12,300 bases of DNA, from assembly GCA_051000755.1 (NCBI GenBank), contig JBPCNZ010000007.1:1-12300 (forward strand), read 5' to 3'. The position numbers and the translations under genes were made by a program. This DNA comes from JALZAH01 sp051000755 (lineage in GTDB: Bacteria > Actinomycetota > Acidimicrobiia > Acidimicrobiales > Palsa-688). Shown in pieces: positions 1 through 6,488 of this stretch. The notes under the pieces were generated by a model that ran no database searches, had not been told where the DNA came from, and saw only the letters and a list, made by a program, of their open reading frames with translations. Numbering within the stretch: position 1 is the stretch's first letter; every line of letters starts with the position of its first letter.

Positions 1-122
1 GAGACCTGGTCGCCCTTGCCCTTGGCCTCGAGGGACCGGTCGTCGGTGGCTCGACCCGCAGCCTTCTTCGTCCGACCCTTGCCGGACTGCACCTTGTTCT
101 TGATCTTGTCCAATGCGCTCAT
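1..122 (-). CDS. CsbD family stress-response protein (C-terminus cut by window edge)
   Basis: About 40 residues are visible, beginning MSALDKIKNKVQSGKGRTKK and continuing with a charged Lys/Gly/Asp-rich stretch (AAGRATDDRSLEAKGKGDQV). This is the pattern of CsbD-like proteins, small hydrophilic proteins of about 60 residues linked in bacteria to general stress regulons; their molecular role is not established. The ATG at 122 is chosen because GGAGG lies 5 bases upstream on the minus strand. An in-frame ATG four codons earlier would place that GGAGG inside the gene. The gene follows the rpiB and small-membrane-protein genes on the same strand after a 144-base gap, so it probably has its own promoter, though I saw no clear -10/-35 pair. 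The family call rests on sequence character from memory, and the C-terminus is outside the window. Confidence 0.82.
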   Translation of the reverse strand, partial: MSALDKIKNKVQSGKGRTKKAAGRATDDRSLEAKGKGDQV

Positions 123-154
123 CAAAGCCTCCATGCTCTCAGGCCGGTCTACAC

Positions 155-182
155 CCCTTCTGGGGGCCGGGGACCAGAAAGG
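155..182. repeat. Inverted repeat upstream of the CsbD gene
   Basis: CCCTTCTGG (155-163) and CCAGAAAGG (174-182) pair over 9 positions with one G-U wobble across a 10-base GC-rich loop. It lies 33 to 60 bases upstream of the CsbD start codon. It could be a leader hairpin, an operator, or the end structure of the preceding transcript; the sequence does not decide which. Confidence 0.4.
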
Positions 183-185
183 ACC

Positions 186-208
186 GCCCATCAACTCGAA
201 AAATGGGC
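186..208. repeat. Second inverted repeat upstream of the CsbD gene
   Basis: GCCCAT (186-191) and ATGGGC (203-208) are perfect 6-base arms separated by 11 bases. On the minus strand a run of T follows the first arm inside the loop. It is directly adjacent to the 155-182 repeat, so two hairpins could form in series between the small-membrane-protein gene and the CsbD gene. Confidence 0.35.
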
Positions 209-266
209 ACCCAGCGAGCAAATCTTCCGCTCTGTACCGCTTCGACCGGTCCTCGTTCGGAGAACG

Positions 267-404
267 CTAGGTTCCCTGGTCTGGGTCGTCGCGATGCTTG
301 ACCCGGTAGACGATGGCGGCGATCCCACACACCGTGGCGATGACCAGGGCGATCACACCCACGACGGCCAAGAGGAACAGAAGGCCACCCGATGTCGCGG
401 ACAC
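267..404 (-). CDS. 45-residue single-span membrane protein
   Basis: A GTG start at 404 is preceded by GAGG with an 8-base spacing. The frame encodes 45 residues: a short polar N-terminus (VSATSG), a continuous hydrophobic stretch from about residue 7 to 33 (leucine, valine, isoleucine and alanine with one cysteine), then a basic and acidic tail (RVKHRDDPDQGT) and a TAG stop. This is a one-helix inner-membrane protein, probably with the charged tail in the cytoplasm by the positive-inside rule. It begins 37 bases after the rpiB stop codon on the same strand, so co-transcription with rpiB is likely. I recognise no family and propose no function. Support comes from the ribosome binding site, the hydrophobicity pattern and the tight spacing; the short length keeps confidence moderate. 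Confidence 0.62.
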   Translation of the reverse strand: MSATSGGLLFLLAVVGVIALVIATVCGIAAIVYRVKHRDDPDQGT

Positions 405-441
405 GGCGCCATCCTCGCGCCGTGGGAGCCGGCGGGAGACT

Positions 442-897
442 TCAGCCGTTGGCGCACTCCTCCCGCTCGATGTCGGCCACCTGGTCGAGGCGCCCCACGT
501 GGCGGCCGCCCTCGAAGGCGGTGGCGAGGAAGGTGTCCACGATGATCAGGGCCAACGTTTCGGCGGTCACCCGGGCACCGAGAGACAACACGTTGGCGTT
601 GTTGTGCTGGCGGGCCAGGCGGGCCGTGTACTCGTCGTGGCAGAGGGCGGCGCGGGCCCCGTGCACCTTGTTGGCGGAGATCTGCTCTCCCTGACCGCTG
701 CCCCCGACGACGATGCCGAGCTCGGCCTCGCCACGAACGACGGCCCGGGCGCAGGAGGCGCAGTAGAGGGGGTAGTCGACCGGTGCGACGCTATCGGTGC
801 CCAGATCGACGACGTCGTGGCCGACCTGGCGGAGATGCTCGGCGACCGACGTCTTCAGAGCGAAGCCGGCGTGATCGGATGCTACGGCGATCCTCAA
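442..897 (-). CDS. rpiB: Ribose-5-phosphate isomerase B (RpiB/LacAB family)
   Basis: A 151-residue cytosolic protein, the usual RpiB length, that interconverts ribose 5-phosphate and ribulose 5-phosphate in the non-oxidative pentose phosphate pathway. It opens with the canonical (M)RIAVASDHAGF, where DHAG contributes to substrate binding. It also carries GGSGQGEQISANKV (about residues 65-78) and HNNANVLSLGARV (from about residue 98). The loop GGSGxGEQ matches the mycobacterial-type enzymes, in which a glutamate (here about Glu71) replaces the catalytic cysteine of the E. coli type. The TTG start at 897 is chosen because GGAGG sits 4 bases upstream and it gives the standard N-terminus; an ATG at 978 in the same frame would add 27 unrelated residues. 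A small membrane protein gene follows, and an RpiR-family regulator is divergent. Confidence 0.94.
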   Translation of the reverse strand: MRIAVASDHAGFALKTSVAEHLRQVGHDVVDLGTDSVAPVDYPLYCASCARAVVRGEAELGIVVGGSGQGEQISANKVHGARAALCHDEYTARLARQHNNANVLSLGARVTAETLALIIVDTFLATAFEGGRHVGRLDQVADIEREECANG

Positions 898-915
898 TGG
901 TCCTCCATGGGTGAA

Positions 916-943
916 GGGCGAACGGCAAGCGGCGAGCGGCGAA
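916..943 (-). repeat. Four tandem 7-base repeats in the rpiB leader
   Basis: Read on the minus strand, four consecutive 7-base units follow the consensus YTYGCCG (the last ends in C). They end 18 bases before the rpiB TTG codon. The units differ from each other by one or two bases. They could be a regulator-binding array, a leader-RNA element, or simple GC-rich slippage. Confidence 0.45.
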
Positions 944-1026
944 GACGGCTGCAGCCACCGCCATTGCCACCCTGGCACCGTAGCGGTCCGGTCATCAGCG
1001 TGCCCAGGGCCGCCCCCGGCCCATAA

Positions 1027-1069
1027 CCGAGGGCTCGGCCTGGGCCGTCGTCATATGCTGCGGCTCTCT
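1027..1069 (+). promoter_or_regulatory. Possible rpiR promoter with 12-bp palindrome
   Basis: CCGAG-GG-CTCGG (1027-1038) is a perfect palindrome with 5-base arms, and GGCC-TG-GGCC follows at 1037-1046. TATGCT at 1054-1059 fits the actinobacterial -10 pattern TAnnnT and lies 10 bases before the ATG at 1070, giving a nearly leaderless transcript. No convincing -35 hexamer was seen. The palindrome lies where the -35 region would be, a sensible place for an autoregulatory operator. The whole 898-1069 interval separates rpiB from its divergent regulator. Confidence 0.38.
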
Positions 1070-1966
1070 ATGGACGTGATCGACCGCATCATGTTGCACG
1101 CAGATCGCCTGACGACGACGGAGCGCAAGATCGCCGAAGTCCTCGCCGGGGAGCCCCAGACGATCGCCTTCGGCACCGTGGCCCAGGTGGCCAAGCGGGC
1201 CGGAACCAGCGGGCCGTCCGTCGTGCGTCTGGCCGTAAAGCTGGGCTACCAGGGCTTCGTCGACCTGCAGGCCGACGTCCAGGCGGAGCTGGCCCACCAG
1301 TTGGGCCCGGCCCGGGAGCGGATCCGTCAGAACCCCCCGACCGATGTGCTCGATCGGGCCATGGTCGCCGAGGCCGACAACGTCACCAGGACCCTGCGGG
1401 GGATCCAGGTCGAGACGTTTTTCCGGGTGGTCGACATGCTCGCCGATCGGGACCGCCAGGTCTGGGTCCTGCCCGGCGAGGTGACGTACCCGGTGGGCGT
1501 GAGCTTGGCCGGTCAGCTGGCCCAGCTCCGCGCCGGGGTCACGCTGCTGTCCGGTTCGCAGATGGCGGTAAGCCGGCAGTTGGCCGGGCTGGCCGAGGGC
1601 GACGCCCTGGTCGCCATCGACATCCGACGCTACGAGCGGTCCCTGGTGAGCATGTTGGACTGGGCCAAACGACGCGGCGCGGCCACGGTGGCCGTGACCG
1701 ACAGCCCCCTCTCCCCCCTGGTGAGCGGCACGACCGAACGGTTCTTCGTGACTGCCCAGGGGGTCGGGCCCTTCGACAGCATGACGGGCATGCTGGCCCT
1801 GGCCAACAGCTTGGTGGCAGCGGTCTCGGCCCGGCTGCGCCAGAGTGCCGTCAGCCGCCTCGACACCATCGAGGGGGCGTGGATCGAGATGCAGGCCCTC
1901 GTCGTCGACCCGGGTCGGGTGGCGAGCGACCGACCTTTGCCGCCATCAGACCAGGCCCCGTTCTGA
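1070..1966 (+). CDS. MurR/RpiR-family transcriptional regulator (HTH plus SIS domain)
   Basis: A 298-residue DNA-binding regulator. The N-terminal RpiR-type helix-turn-helix spans about residues 15-63 (TTTERKIAEVL, then TVAQVAKRAGTSGPSVVRL and KLGYQGFVDLQ). From about residue 130 to 275 a SIS sugar-phosphate-binding domain follows (QVWVLPGE, GDALVAIDIRRYERS, GAATVAVTDSPLSPL). Such proteins bind a sugar phosphate through SIS and control nearby sugar genes. Divergence from rpiB makes rpiB the obvious target and a pentose or other sugar phosphate the likely effector, by inference. The ATG at 1070 is preferred because the domain starts immediately after it; ATG 1055 is a near alternative, and neither has a Shine-Dalgarno site. 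The frame is open back to 911, but those residues overlap the intergenic region and look non-coding. The gene converges with the dehydrogenase gene with 21 bases between the stops. Confidence 0.9.
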   Translation: MDVIDRIMLHADRLTTTERKIAEVLAGEPQTIAFGTVAQVAKRAGTSGPSVVRLAVKLGYQGFVDLQADVQAELAHQLGPARERIRQNPPTDVLDRAMVAEADNVTRTLRGIQVETFFRVVDMLADRDRQVWVLPGEVTYPVGVSLAGQLAQLRAGVTLLSGSQMAVSRQLAGLAEGDALVAIDIRRYERSLVSMLDWAKRRGAATVAVTDSPLSPLVSGTTERFFVTAQGVGPFDSMTGMLALANSLVAAVSARLRQSAVSRLDTIEGAWIEMQALVVDPGRVASDRPLPPSDQAPF

Positions 1967-1987
1967 GGCCATGAGGGCGCCTGACGA

Positions 1988-4900
1988 TCAGGGGCCGAAG
2001 GGGAGGGACCGCACGGCCAGGGTGGCCACGATCAGATCGTCCCGGGTCCCCAGACACGACCGGAGAGCATCGACGCCCACGAAGGCACCTTCCGCTCGCC
2101 ACGAGGCAATGGCGTCACGGGCCGCATCGGGATGTCCATGGATGTCGATGAGCGACACGGTCGCGGCGTGACGCCAGGCCCGGACGTCGGCGGCCAGGGC
2201 CTCGGCCTGCCAGGAAGCCCAGCGGCTGCCGGCCGCCCCCGCGGCGCGGGCCGCGGCGACCACCGGCCCGAGCCCGGCGGCATCGTCGATGGCGACCAGC
2301 ACGTCGGCCACGGCCAGGGGCTGGCCCCCGAGGGACCGGCAGATGGCGCTCACGTCGGCCACGTCGGCCGCGGCCGCCCACCGGGCCAGATCCTCGGCCA
2401 GCTCCTCATCGGCACCCAAGCCGACCAGGCGGTCACGCTCCGCCGTGCCCGCGGCCCGAAGGGGGCCGGCGGCAAGGGCCTCGGCCACCGCCCGGTCGTT
2501 GGCTATCACCGCCCCCGGACGGACCGGGCCGGGGCGGGCCAGGTAACGCCGGGCCACCACGTCGACGGCGGTGACCACCACCCGGTGGGCTTCGAGGTCG
2601 AGGTCGGCACCGGGCGCGAACACCCCCGCCGTCGAGCGCACCAGCTTCTCCCACCGGGGACCGGCGCCGAGCACCTCCCGGGCCGCCCAGAAGGCGGCGG
2701 CCACGTCCACCCTGGAGCGGTTGAGGGCGGCCGCGGTCTCATGGGCCCAGGTGACACCCATCTGGTCCACCACCTCGCCGGCCACGTCGGTGGCGACCAG
2801 CTCACGGTAGAGACGGTGCCGGGTGACAGACGCGGCGAACTGGTCCCGGATGGCCGGCGGGAAGTAGGGGCTGACGCTGTCCACCAGGGCCGGGTCGCCG
2901 GGCAGCTCCGACGCCTCGATGTCGGCCACCAGTGCCGATTTGGCGTAGGCCAGAAGGACGGCCAGCTCTGGGCGGATGAGGCCGGCGCCGGCGGTTCGCC
3001 TGGTCGCCAGCTCGTCGGCATCGGGGAGCGCCTCCACGGCCCGGTCGAGATATCCGCCCCGCTGCAACGACCCGATCAACGCCTCGTAGGCGTCGAGCTC
3101 GCCGGCGCTGGTGGGGACGGCCCTTGACAGGGCGACCACGCTGTTGTCCACCTGCTGGAGCACGGCCTCGACGACGTCGGCGGTGACCGCCGCCAGGAGC
3201 TGGTCCCTCCCTTCGGCGTCGAGCCGACCCTCCTCGATGGCCAGGGCCAGGAGGATCTTCAGGTTGACCTCCCGGTCGGAGATGGCCACGCCCGCGGCGT
3301 TGTCGATGAAATCGGTGTTGATCCGCCCTCCCCTCCGGGAGTAGCGGATGCGGGCCCGCTGGGTGACCCCGAGGTTGCCGCCCTCGGCGACGACGCGGGC
3401 CCGGAGCTGGTTCGAGGTGATCCGAACGGCGTCGTTGGCCCGGTCTCCCACATCGGTATCGCTCTCGTCGGGGGCTCGCACATAGGTCCCGATGCCTCCG
3501 AACCACAGCAGATCGACCGGTGCCGCGAGGATGGCGGCGATCAGTTCCGGCGGGGTCAGCATCTCGGCGTCGACCCCGAGTGCTCGGCGGGCCGGCGGGG
3601 ACAGCTCGATGGCCTTGGTCTCCCGGCTCCAGATGCCCGCCCCCCGCGACAGGGCCGACCGGTCGTAGTCGTCCCAGCTCGAGCCGGCCATCCTGGCCAG
3701 CCGGCGGCGCTCGGCGAACGACCGGGCCGGGTCGGGGTCGGGGTCGACGAAGACGTGGCGATGGTCGAAGGCGGCCACGAGGCGCAGGGTCTCGCTCATC
3801 AGCATGCCGTTACCGAAAACGTCGCCGGACATGTCGCCCACGCCCACGGCCCGGACCGGTTCGGCCTGGGGGTCGAGACCGAGTTGGTGGAAGTGCCGGC
3901 GGACGGCCACCCAGGCCCCCCGGGCGGTGATCCCGAGAGCCTTGTGGTCGTAACCCCGGGACCCACCGGAGGCGAACGCATCGCCCAACCAGAACGACCG
4001 CTGCTCGCTGATGGCGTTGGCCACGTCGGAGAACGTGGACGTTCCCCGATCGGCGGCCACGACCAGATACGGGTCGTCCAAGTCGGCGACCACGCCCGCC
4101 GGGTGTACGACCCGACCACCGACGACGTTGTCGGTGATGTCGAGCAGCGACCCCACGAAGACCTCGTAGGCGGCCTGGATGGCCGCGCTCGCCACCGGCC
4201 CCCCGGCCGGGTCGACGACCCGGCTGCGAACAACGAAACCGCCTTTGGCCCCGGTCGGGACGATGATGGCGTTCTTCTTCACCTGAGCCTGGGCCAGGTC
4301 GAGGACCTCGGTACGGAAGTCGTCGGGACGGTCGCTCCAGCGCAACCCACCCCGGGCGATCAGACCGTTGCGCAGATGGATGCCCTCGACGGCGGGGCCG
4401 TGGACAAAGGTCTCCACCCGGGGGCGGGGGGGCGCCAGGCCCGGGACCCGGGCGCTGTCGAGTTGGATCGCCACCGCCCGGCCCGGGGCGAAGGGGGACG
4501 GACCGGTGAACACATTGGTGCGGACGGTGGCGTCCACCAGACCGACGAAGAGGCGCAGTATCTGGTCCTGTTGCAGGTGGGTGACCTCGCCGACCGCGTC
4601 GAGCAGCGTCCTTCGGGACTCCGCCGCGGTCCGGACCGATCCCGGGTCGAACCGGGCCGAGATGAAGCCGTCGAGGGCGCGGGCCACGAGCGGGTACCCG
4701 GCCAGGGCATCGTCGAGCTCCGCCGGAGACCACCGGCAGCCGGCCTGATGGAGGTAGCGGCGGTAGGCCCGCACCACCACGACCTGGCGCCATCCCAGGC
4801 CGGCAGCGAGGACCAGGCGATTGAGGGAGTCGACGTCGGCGGCCCGGTCGGCAACGGCTTCGAGGGCGTGGAGGAGGCGGTCGCCGTCGGCGGCCGGGTC

Positions 4901-5398
4901 GAAACGGGGATCCGGACCCGACGGCGGCGACGGAAGGCGGACGCCGATGTCGTCGATGTGCCACGGGCGGATCGATCCCGCCGGAGGATCGATCCACTGC
5001 GGAAACGCCTCGACGACGACCAGACCGAAGCTCTCCATGAGGGGGAGCAACTCGGACAGCTCGACCGACTCGGTGGCCACCCGACGGAGCCGGAAGGAGC
5101 CCGGCAGCGACGACCGGCCGGGCCGGACGCCGATGCGATGGGGGCCGCCGGTCCGGTCCCCCGAGGCCTGGGACCCGAGGAACACCCCCGCTCCCCCGCA
5201 GGCACCGGCATCGCCGGCGATCCCGGACTCCAGCACCAGGATGCTCTCGAGGTCCCAGGCGGCATCGCCGGGCTGGACGCGCTCCCGGTACCCAGCGGGG
5301 ACCGTCGCGCCGTACGCCCGGGCCGCTTCGGCCCGATCCGGGCCCATGGCCGCAACGAGGGCCTCAGCCCAGGCAGCGTCGCCGGTGACTCGGTCCAT
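1988..5398 (-). CDS. gdh: NAD-dependent glutamate dehydrogenase, large type, short N-terminus
   Basis: A 1136-residue cytosolic enzyme that oxidatively deaminates L-glutamate to 2-oxoglutarate and ammonium with NAD. Family signatures occur in order: ELSELLPLMESFGLVVVE (about 110-130), ARGGLRWSDRPDDFRTEV (about 345-362), VKKNAIIVPTGAKGGFV with the catalytic-region lysines (about 371-387), VGDMSGDVFGNGMLMSET (about 518-535), WFGGIGTYVR (about 630), VVAEGGNLGVTQRARI (about 665-680) and INTDFIDNAAGV (about 691-702). A long helical C-terminal part follows. The usual bacterial L-GDH180 class has about 1600 residues with N-terminal ACT-like regulatory domains; this one lacks roughly the first 450. 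The ATG at 5398 is chosen because upstream the frame is only the shadow of the preceding 122-residue gene. No Shine-Dalgarno site is evident. The 40-base gap to that gene suggests one transcript. Confidence 0.95.
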   Translation of the reverse strand: MDRVTGDAAWAEALVAAMGPDRAEAARAYGATVPAGYRERVQPGDAAWDLESILVLESGIAGDAGACGGAGVFLGSQASGDRTGGPHRIGVRPGRSSLPGSFRLRRVATESVELSELLPLMESFGLVVVEAFPQWIDPPAGSIRPWHIDDIGVRLPSPPSGPDPRFDPAADGDRLLHALEAVADRAADVDSLNRLVLAAGLGWRQVVVVRAYRRYLHQAGCRWSPAELDDALAGYPLVARALDGFISARFDPGSVRTAAESRRTLLDAVGEVTHLQQDQILRLFVGLVDATVRTNVFTGPSPFAPGRAVAIQLDSARVPGLAPPRPRVETFVHGPAVEGIHLRNGLIARGGLRWSDRPDDFRTEVLDLAQAQVKKNAIIVPTGAKGGFVVRSRVVDPAGGPVASAAIQAAYEVFVGSLLDITDNVVGGRVVHPAGVVADLDDPYLVVAADRGTSTFSDVANAISEQRSFWLGDAFASGGSRGYDHKALGITARGAWVAVRRHFHQLGLDPQAEPVRAVGVGDMSGDVFGNGMLMSETLRLVAAFDHRHVFVDPDPDPARSFAERRRLARMAGSSWDDYDRSALSRGAGIWSRETKAIELSPPARRALGVDAEMLTPPELIAAILAAPVDLLWFGGIGTYVRAPDESDTDVGDRANDAVRITSNQLRARVVAEGGNLGVTQRARIRYSRRGGRINTDFIDNAAGVAISDREVNLKILLALAIEEGRLDAEGRDQLLAAVTADVVEAVLQQVDNSVVALSRAVPTSAGELDAYEALIGSLQRGGYLDRAVEALPDADELATRRTAGAGLIRPELAVLLAYAKSALVADIEASELPGDPALVDSVSPYFPPAIRDQFAASVTRHRLYRELVATDVAGEVVDQMGVTWAHETAAALNRSRVDVAAAFWAAREVLGAGPRWEKLVRSTAGVFAPGADLDLEAHRVVVTAVDVVARRYLARPGPVRPGAVIANDRAVAEALAAGPLRAAGTAERDRLVGLGADEELAEDLARWAAAADVADVSAICRSLGGQPLAVADVLVAIDDAAGLGPVVAAARAAGAAGSRWASWQAEALAADVRAWRHAATVSLIDIHGHPDAARDAIASWRAEGAFVGVDALRSCLGTRDDLIVATLAVRSLPFGP

Positions 5399-5438
5399 TG
5401 GAGCCAGCTTCGCGCACCGCCGGACCCGGCGACGGCAC

Positions 5439-5807
5439 TCAGTCGCCGTCGATGGCCGAGGCGGGCCGCCGGTTCTGAACGTCGACGACGAGCAGGGCGG
5501 CCAGATCGGTCGAATCGTGCAGGACGCGGGCCACGTCGCGCAGGGCCTTGACCTCGGGGCTGTCCACCGCCGTGGAACCCTCGGCCATCTCCGCGGCCAG
5601 GGCGTAGGGGTACCGACGCAGCAGAGGGTCGACCATGTCGGAGCCCAAGTGGGCGGAGAGGGCGGCGGTGACGGCGCCGAAGCGCAGCTCCCAGACCCCC
5701 GGGTCGGTGCTGGGCGTGGCCGACGTCTGGGTGACGCCGGCAACCTGGTGGGCCAGCTCCTCGAGCGGCGCTGACGAGTTGATGAACAGTCCGACGGATC
5801 GGGTCAT
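5439..5807 (-). CDS. Hypothetical 122-residue protein upstream of glutamate dehydrogenase
   Basis: I do not recognise this protein. It has a strong ribosome binding site (GAGGAG, 6 bases before ATG 5807). It reads as a soluble mixed alpha/beta protein: a beta-like opening (MTRSVGLFINSSAPLEELA), a segment WELRFGAVTAALSAHLGSDM, a LLRRYPYALAAEM stretch, and a C-terminal alternating strand/helix region (VLHDSTDLAALLVVDVQNRR). There is no signal peptide, membrane segment, cysteine or obvious catalytic motif. It ends 40 bases before the dehydrogenase start and is probably its operon partner, preceded by a hairpin-forming leader. It does not resemble the ACT-like N-terminal domains missing from the dehydrogenase, so it is not simply the detached N-terminus of that enzyme. 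Codon usage and the strong start make it a real gene; the function is unknown. Confidence 0.78.
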   Translation of the reverse strand: MTRSVGLFINSSAPLEELAHQVAGVTQTSATPSTDPGVWELRFGAVTAALSAHLGSDMVDPLLRRYPYALAAEMAEGSTAVDSPEVKALRDVARVLHDSTDLAALLVVDVQNRRPASAIDGD

Positions 5808-5828
5808 GGTTGTCTCCTCGGTACAGGG

Positions 5829-5855
5829 TCCCCGGACCTCGATGGCATCCGGGGA
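5829..5855. repeat. Perfect 8-base inverted repeat upstream of the 122-residue gene
   Basis: TCCCCGGA (5829-5836) and TCCGGGGA (5848-5855) are exact reverse complements separated by 11 bases. The element lies 22 to 48 bases upstream of the ATG at 5807, just before its GAGGAG ribosome binding site. It may be an operator for the unknown-protein/dehydrogenase unit or a leader RNA hairpin. No clear -10 box was found to tell these apart. Confidence 0.5.
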
Positions 5856-5922
5856 TGCGGACCATCGGCTGCCGAGCCGACGACGGCGCAGGGGACCTGC
5901 GAGGGGAGCACACGCTCACCAA

Positions 5923-5935
5923 GGGTGTTGCACCC
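5923..5935. repeat. 13-bp palindrome GGGTG-TTG-CACCC
   Basis: Perfect 5-base arms around TTG, located between the end of the ATP-binding protein gene (5987) and the 122-residue gene. It is about 50 bases past the stop codon of the former and could be a short terminator stem or an operator. There is no T run after it on either strand. Confidence 0.3.
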
Positions 5936-5986
5936 AGTGTGCCCGGGCCGGGCCGCCCTGGCAAGGAGATCCTGACGCGCTCCCGT

Positions 5987-6358
5987 TCAGTTGCGCTTGG
6001 TCGGCACCTCGAACCAGATGGTCTTGCCCTCGTTGGCGTGGCTCTCCACACCCCACGACCCGGCCAGGGCCTGGAGCAACATCAGGCCCCGGCCGCTGTA
6101 GGCGTCGGCGGGCACGGTGACCATGGTGGGCAGGCGGGAGTTGAAGTCCGACACCTCGACCCTGATGCGTTCCGCGACCGCAGCCACACACACCTCGAAC
6201 TCGCTGCGGGCGTGAAGAACGGCGTTGGTGGCCAACTCGCTCACCAGCAACGCCACATCGGGGTTGATCAGGCCCCAGCGCGCGAGAGAGCTGGCGACGA
6301 AATGGCGGGCAGCCAGAACCTGCTCAGCCTCAGGTTCAAACGATCTGGTGGCCTCCAA
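5987..6358 (-). CDS. RsbW-like ATP-binding protein (HATPase_c_2 family)
   Basis: A 123-residue cytosolic protein with a GHKL ATPase fold, like anti-sigma-factor serine kinases (RsbW/SpoIIAB). Visible boxes are the N box ELATNAVLHA (about residues 41-50, with Glu and the Mg-binding Asn), the aspartate-containing VEVSDFNSRLP (about 67-77), and the G2 glycine box SGRGLMLLQALA (about 88-99), ending in a beta-strand TIWFEVPTKRN. Such stand-alone proteins are numerous in actinomycetes and usually act through an anti-anti-sigma partner; none is encoded nearby, so the partner is unknown. The TTG at 6358 is preferred because a perfect AAAGGAG lies 4 bases before it. ATG 6376 is the alternative and would put that site inside the gene; the frame stays open to 6484 without coding character. 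It is divergent from the Rv2466c-like gene. Confidence 0.88.
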   Translation of the reverse strand: MEATRSFEPEAEQVLAARHFVASSLARWGLINPDVALLVSELATNAVLHARSEFEVCVAAVAERIRVEVSDFNSRLPTMVTVPADAYSGRGLMLLQALAGSWGVESHANEGKTIWFEVPTKRN

Positions 6359-6402
6359 GGTGCTCCTTTGCTGCATCACCGCCCGAGGCCCCTGTACCCC
6401 AA

Positions 6403-6434
6403 CCGGGCCCGGACCAACCAACCACCGGGCCCGG
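6403..6434. promoter_or_regulatory. Twin CCGGGCCCGG palindromes in a divergent promoter region
   Basis: The self-complementary 10-mer CCGGGCCCGG occurs at 6403-6412 and again at 6425-6434, exactly 22 bases apart, or two helical turns. The spacer is ACCA three times (6413-6424). It lies between the divergent starts of the ATP-binding protein (6358) and the DsbA-like protein (6489). This geometry suits cooperative binding of a dimeric regulator on one face of the DNA, but no binding protein is known. High GC makes single copies unremarkable; the exact duplication is the evidence. Confidence 0.45.
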
Positions 6435-6488
6435 GATGGCAACGGCCGCAGGGAAGAGAACGAGGCGGACCCGTGTTGCACCACTTCG

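Noticed and set aside
898..978. 27-residue extension of RpiB to an upstream ATG
   Set aside because: The TTG at 897 has GGAGG 4 bases upstream and gives the canonical N-terminus; the extension is Trp/Pro/Ser-rich and lies in the leader repeats.
911..1069. N-terminal 53-residue extension of the RpiR-family regulator
   Set aside because: It covers the intergenic repeats and palindrome, has no similarity to the family, and the HTH domain begins right after the ATG at 1070.
3755..5551. 598-residue open frame on the plus strand opposite the glutamate dehydrogenase gene
   Set aside because: It is the antisense shadow of a verified, motif-rich gene. Its composition is Gly/Arg/Asp/His-rich with no recognisable domain, as expected for GC-rich antisense frames.
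5399..5743. 115-residue N-terminal extension of the glutamate dehydrogenase frame
   Set aside because: This stretch is Pro/Arg/Ser/Trp-rich and lies out of frame inside the 122-residue gene, which has the better ribosome binding site and protein-like sequence.
5439..5807. Idea that the 122-residue protein is the detached N-terminus of the dehydrogenase
   Set aside because: It shows no resemblance to the ACT-like region of L-GDH180 and is far shorter than the missing part.
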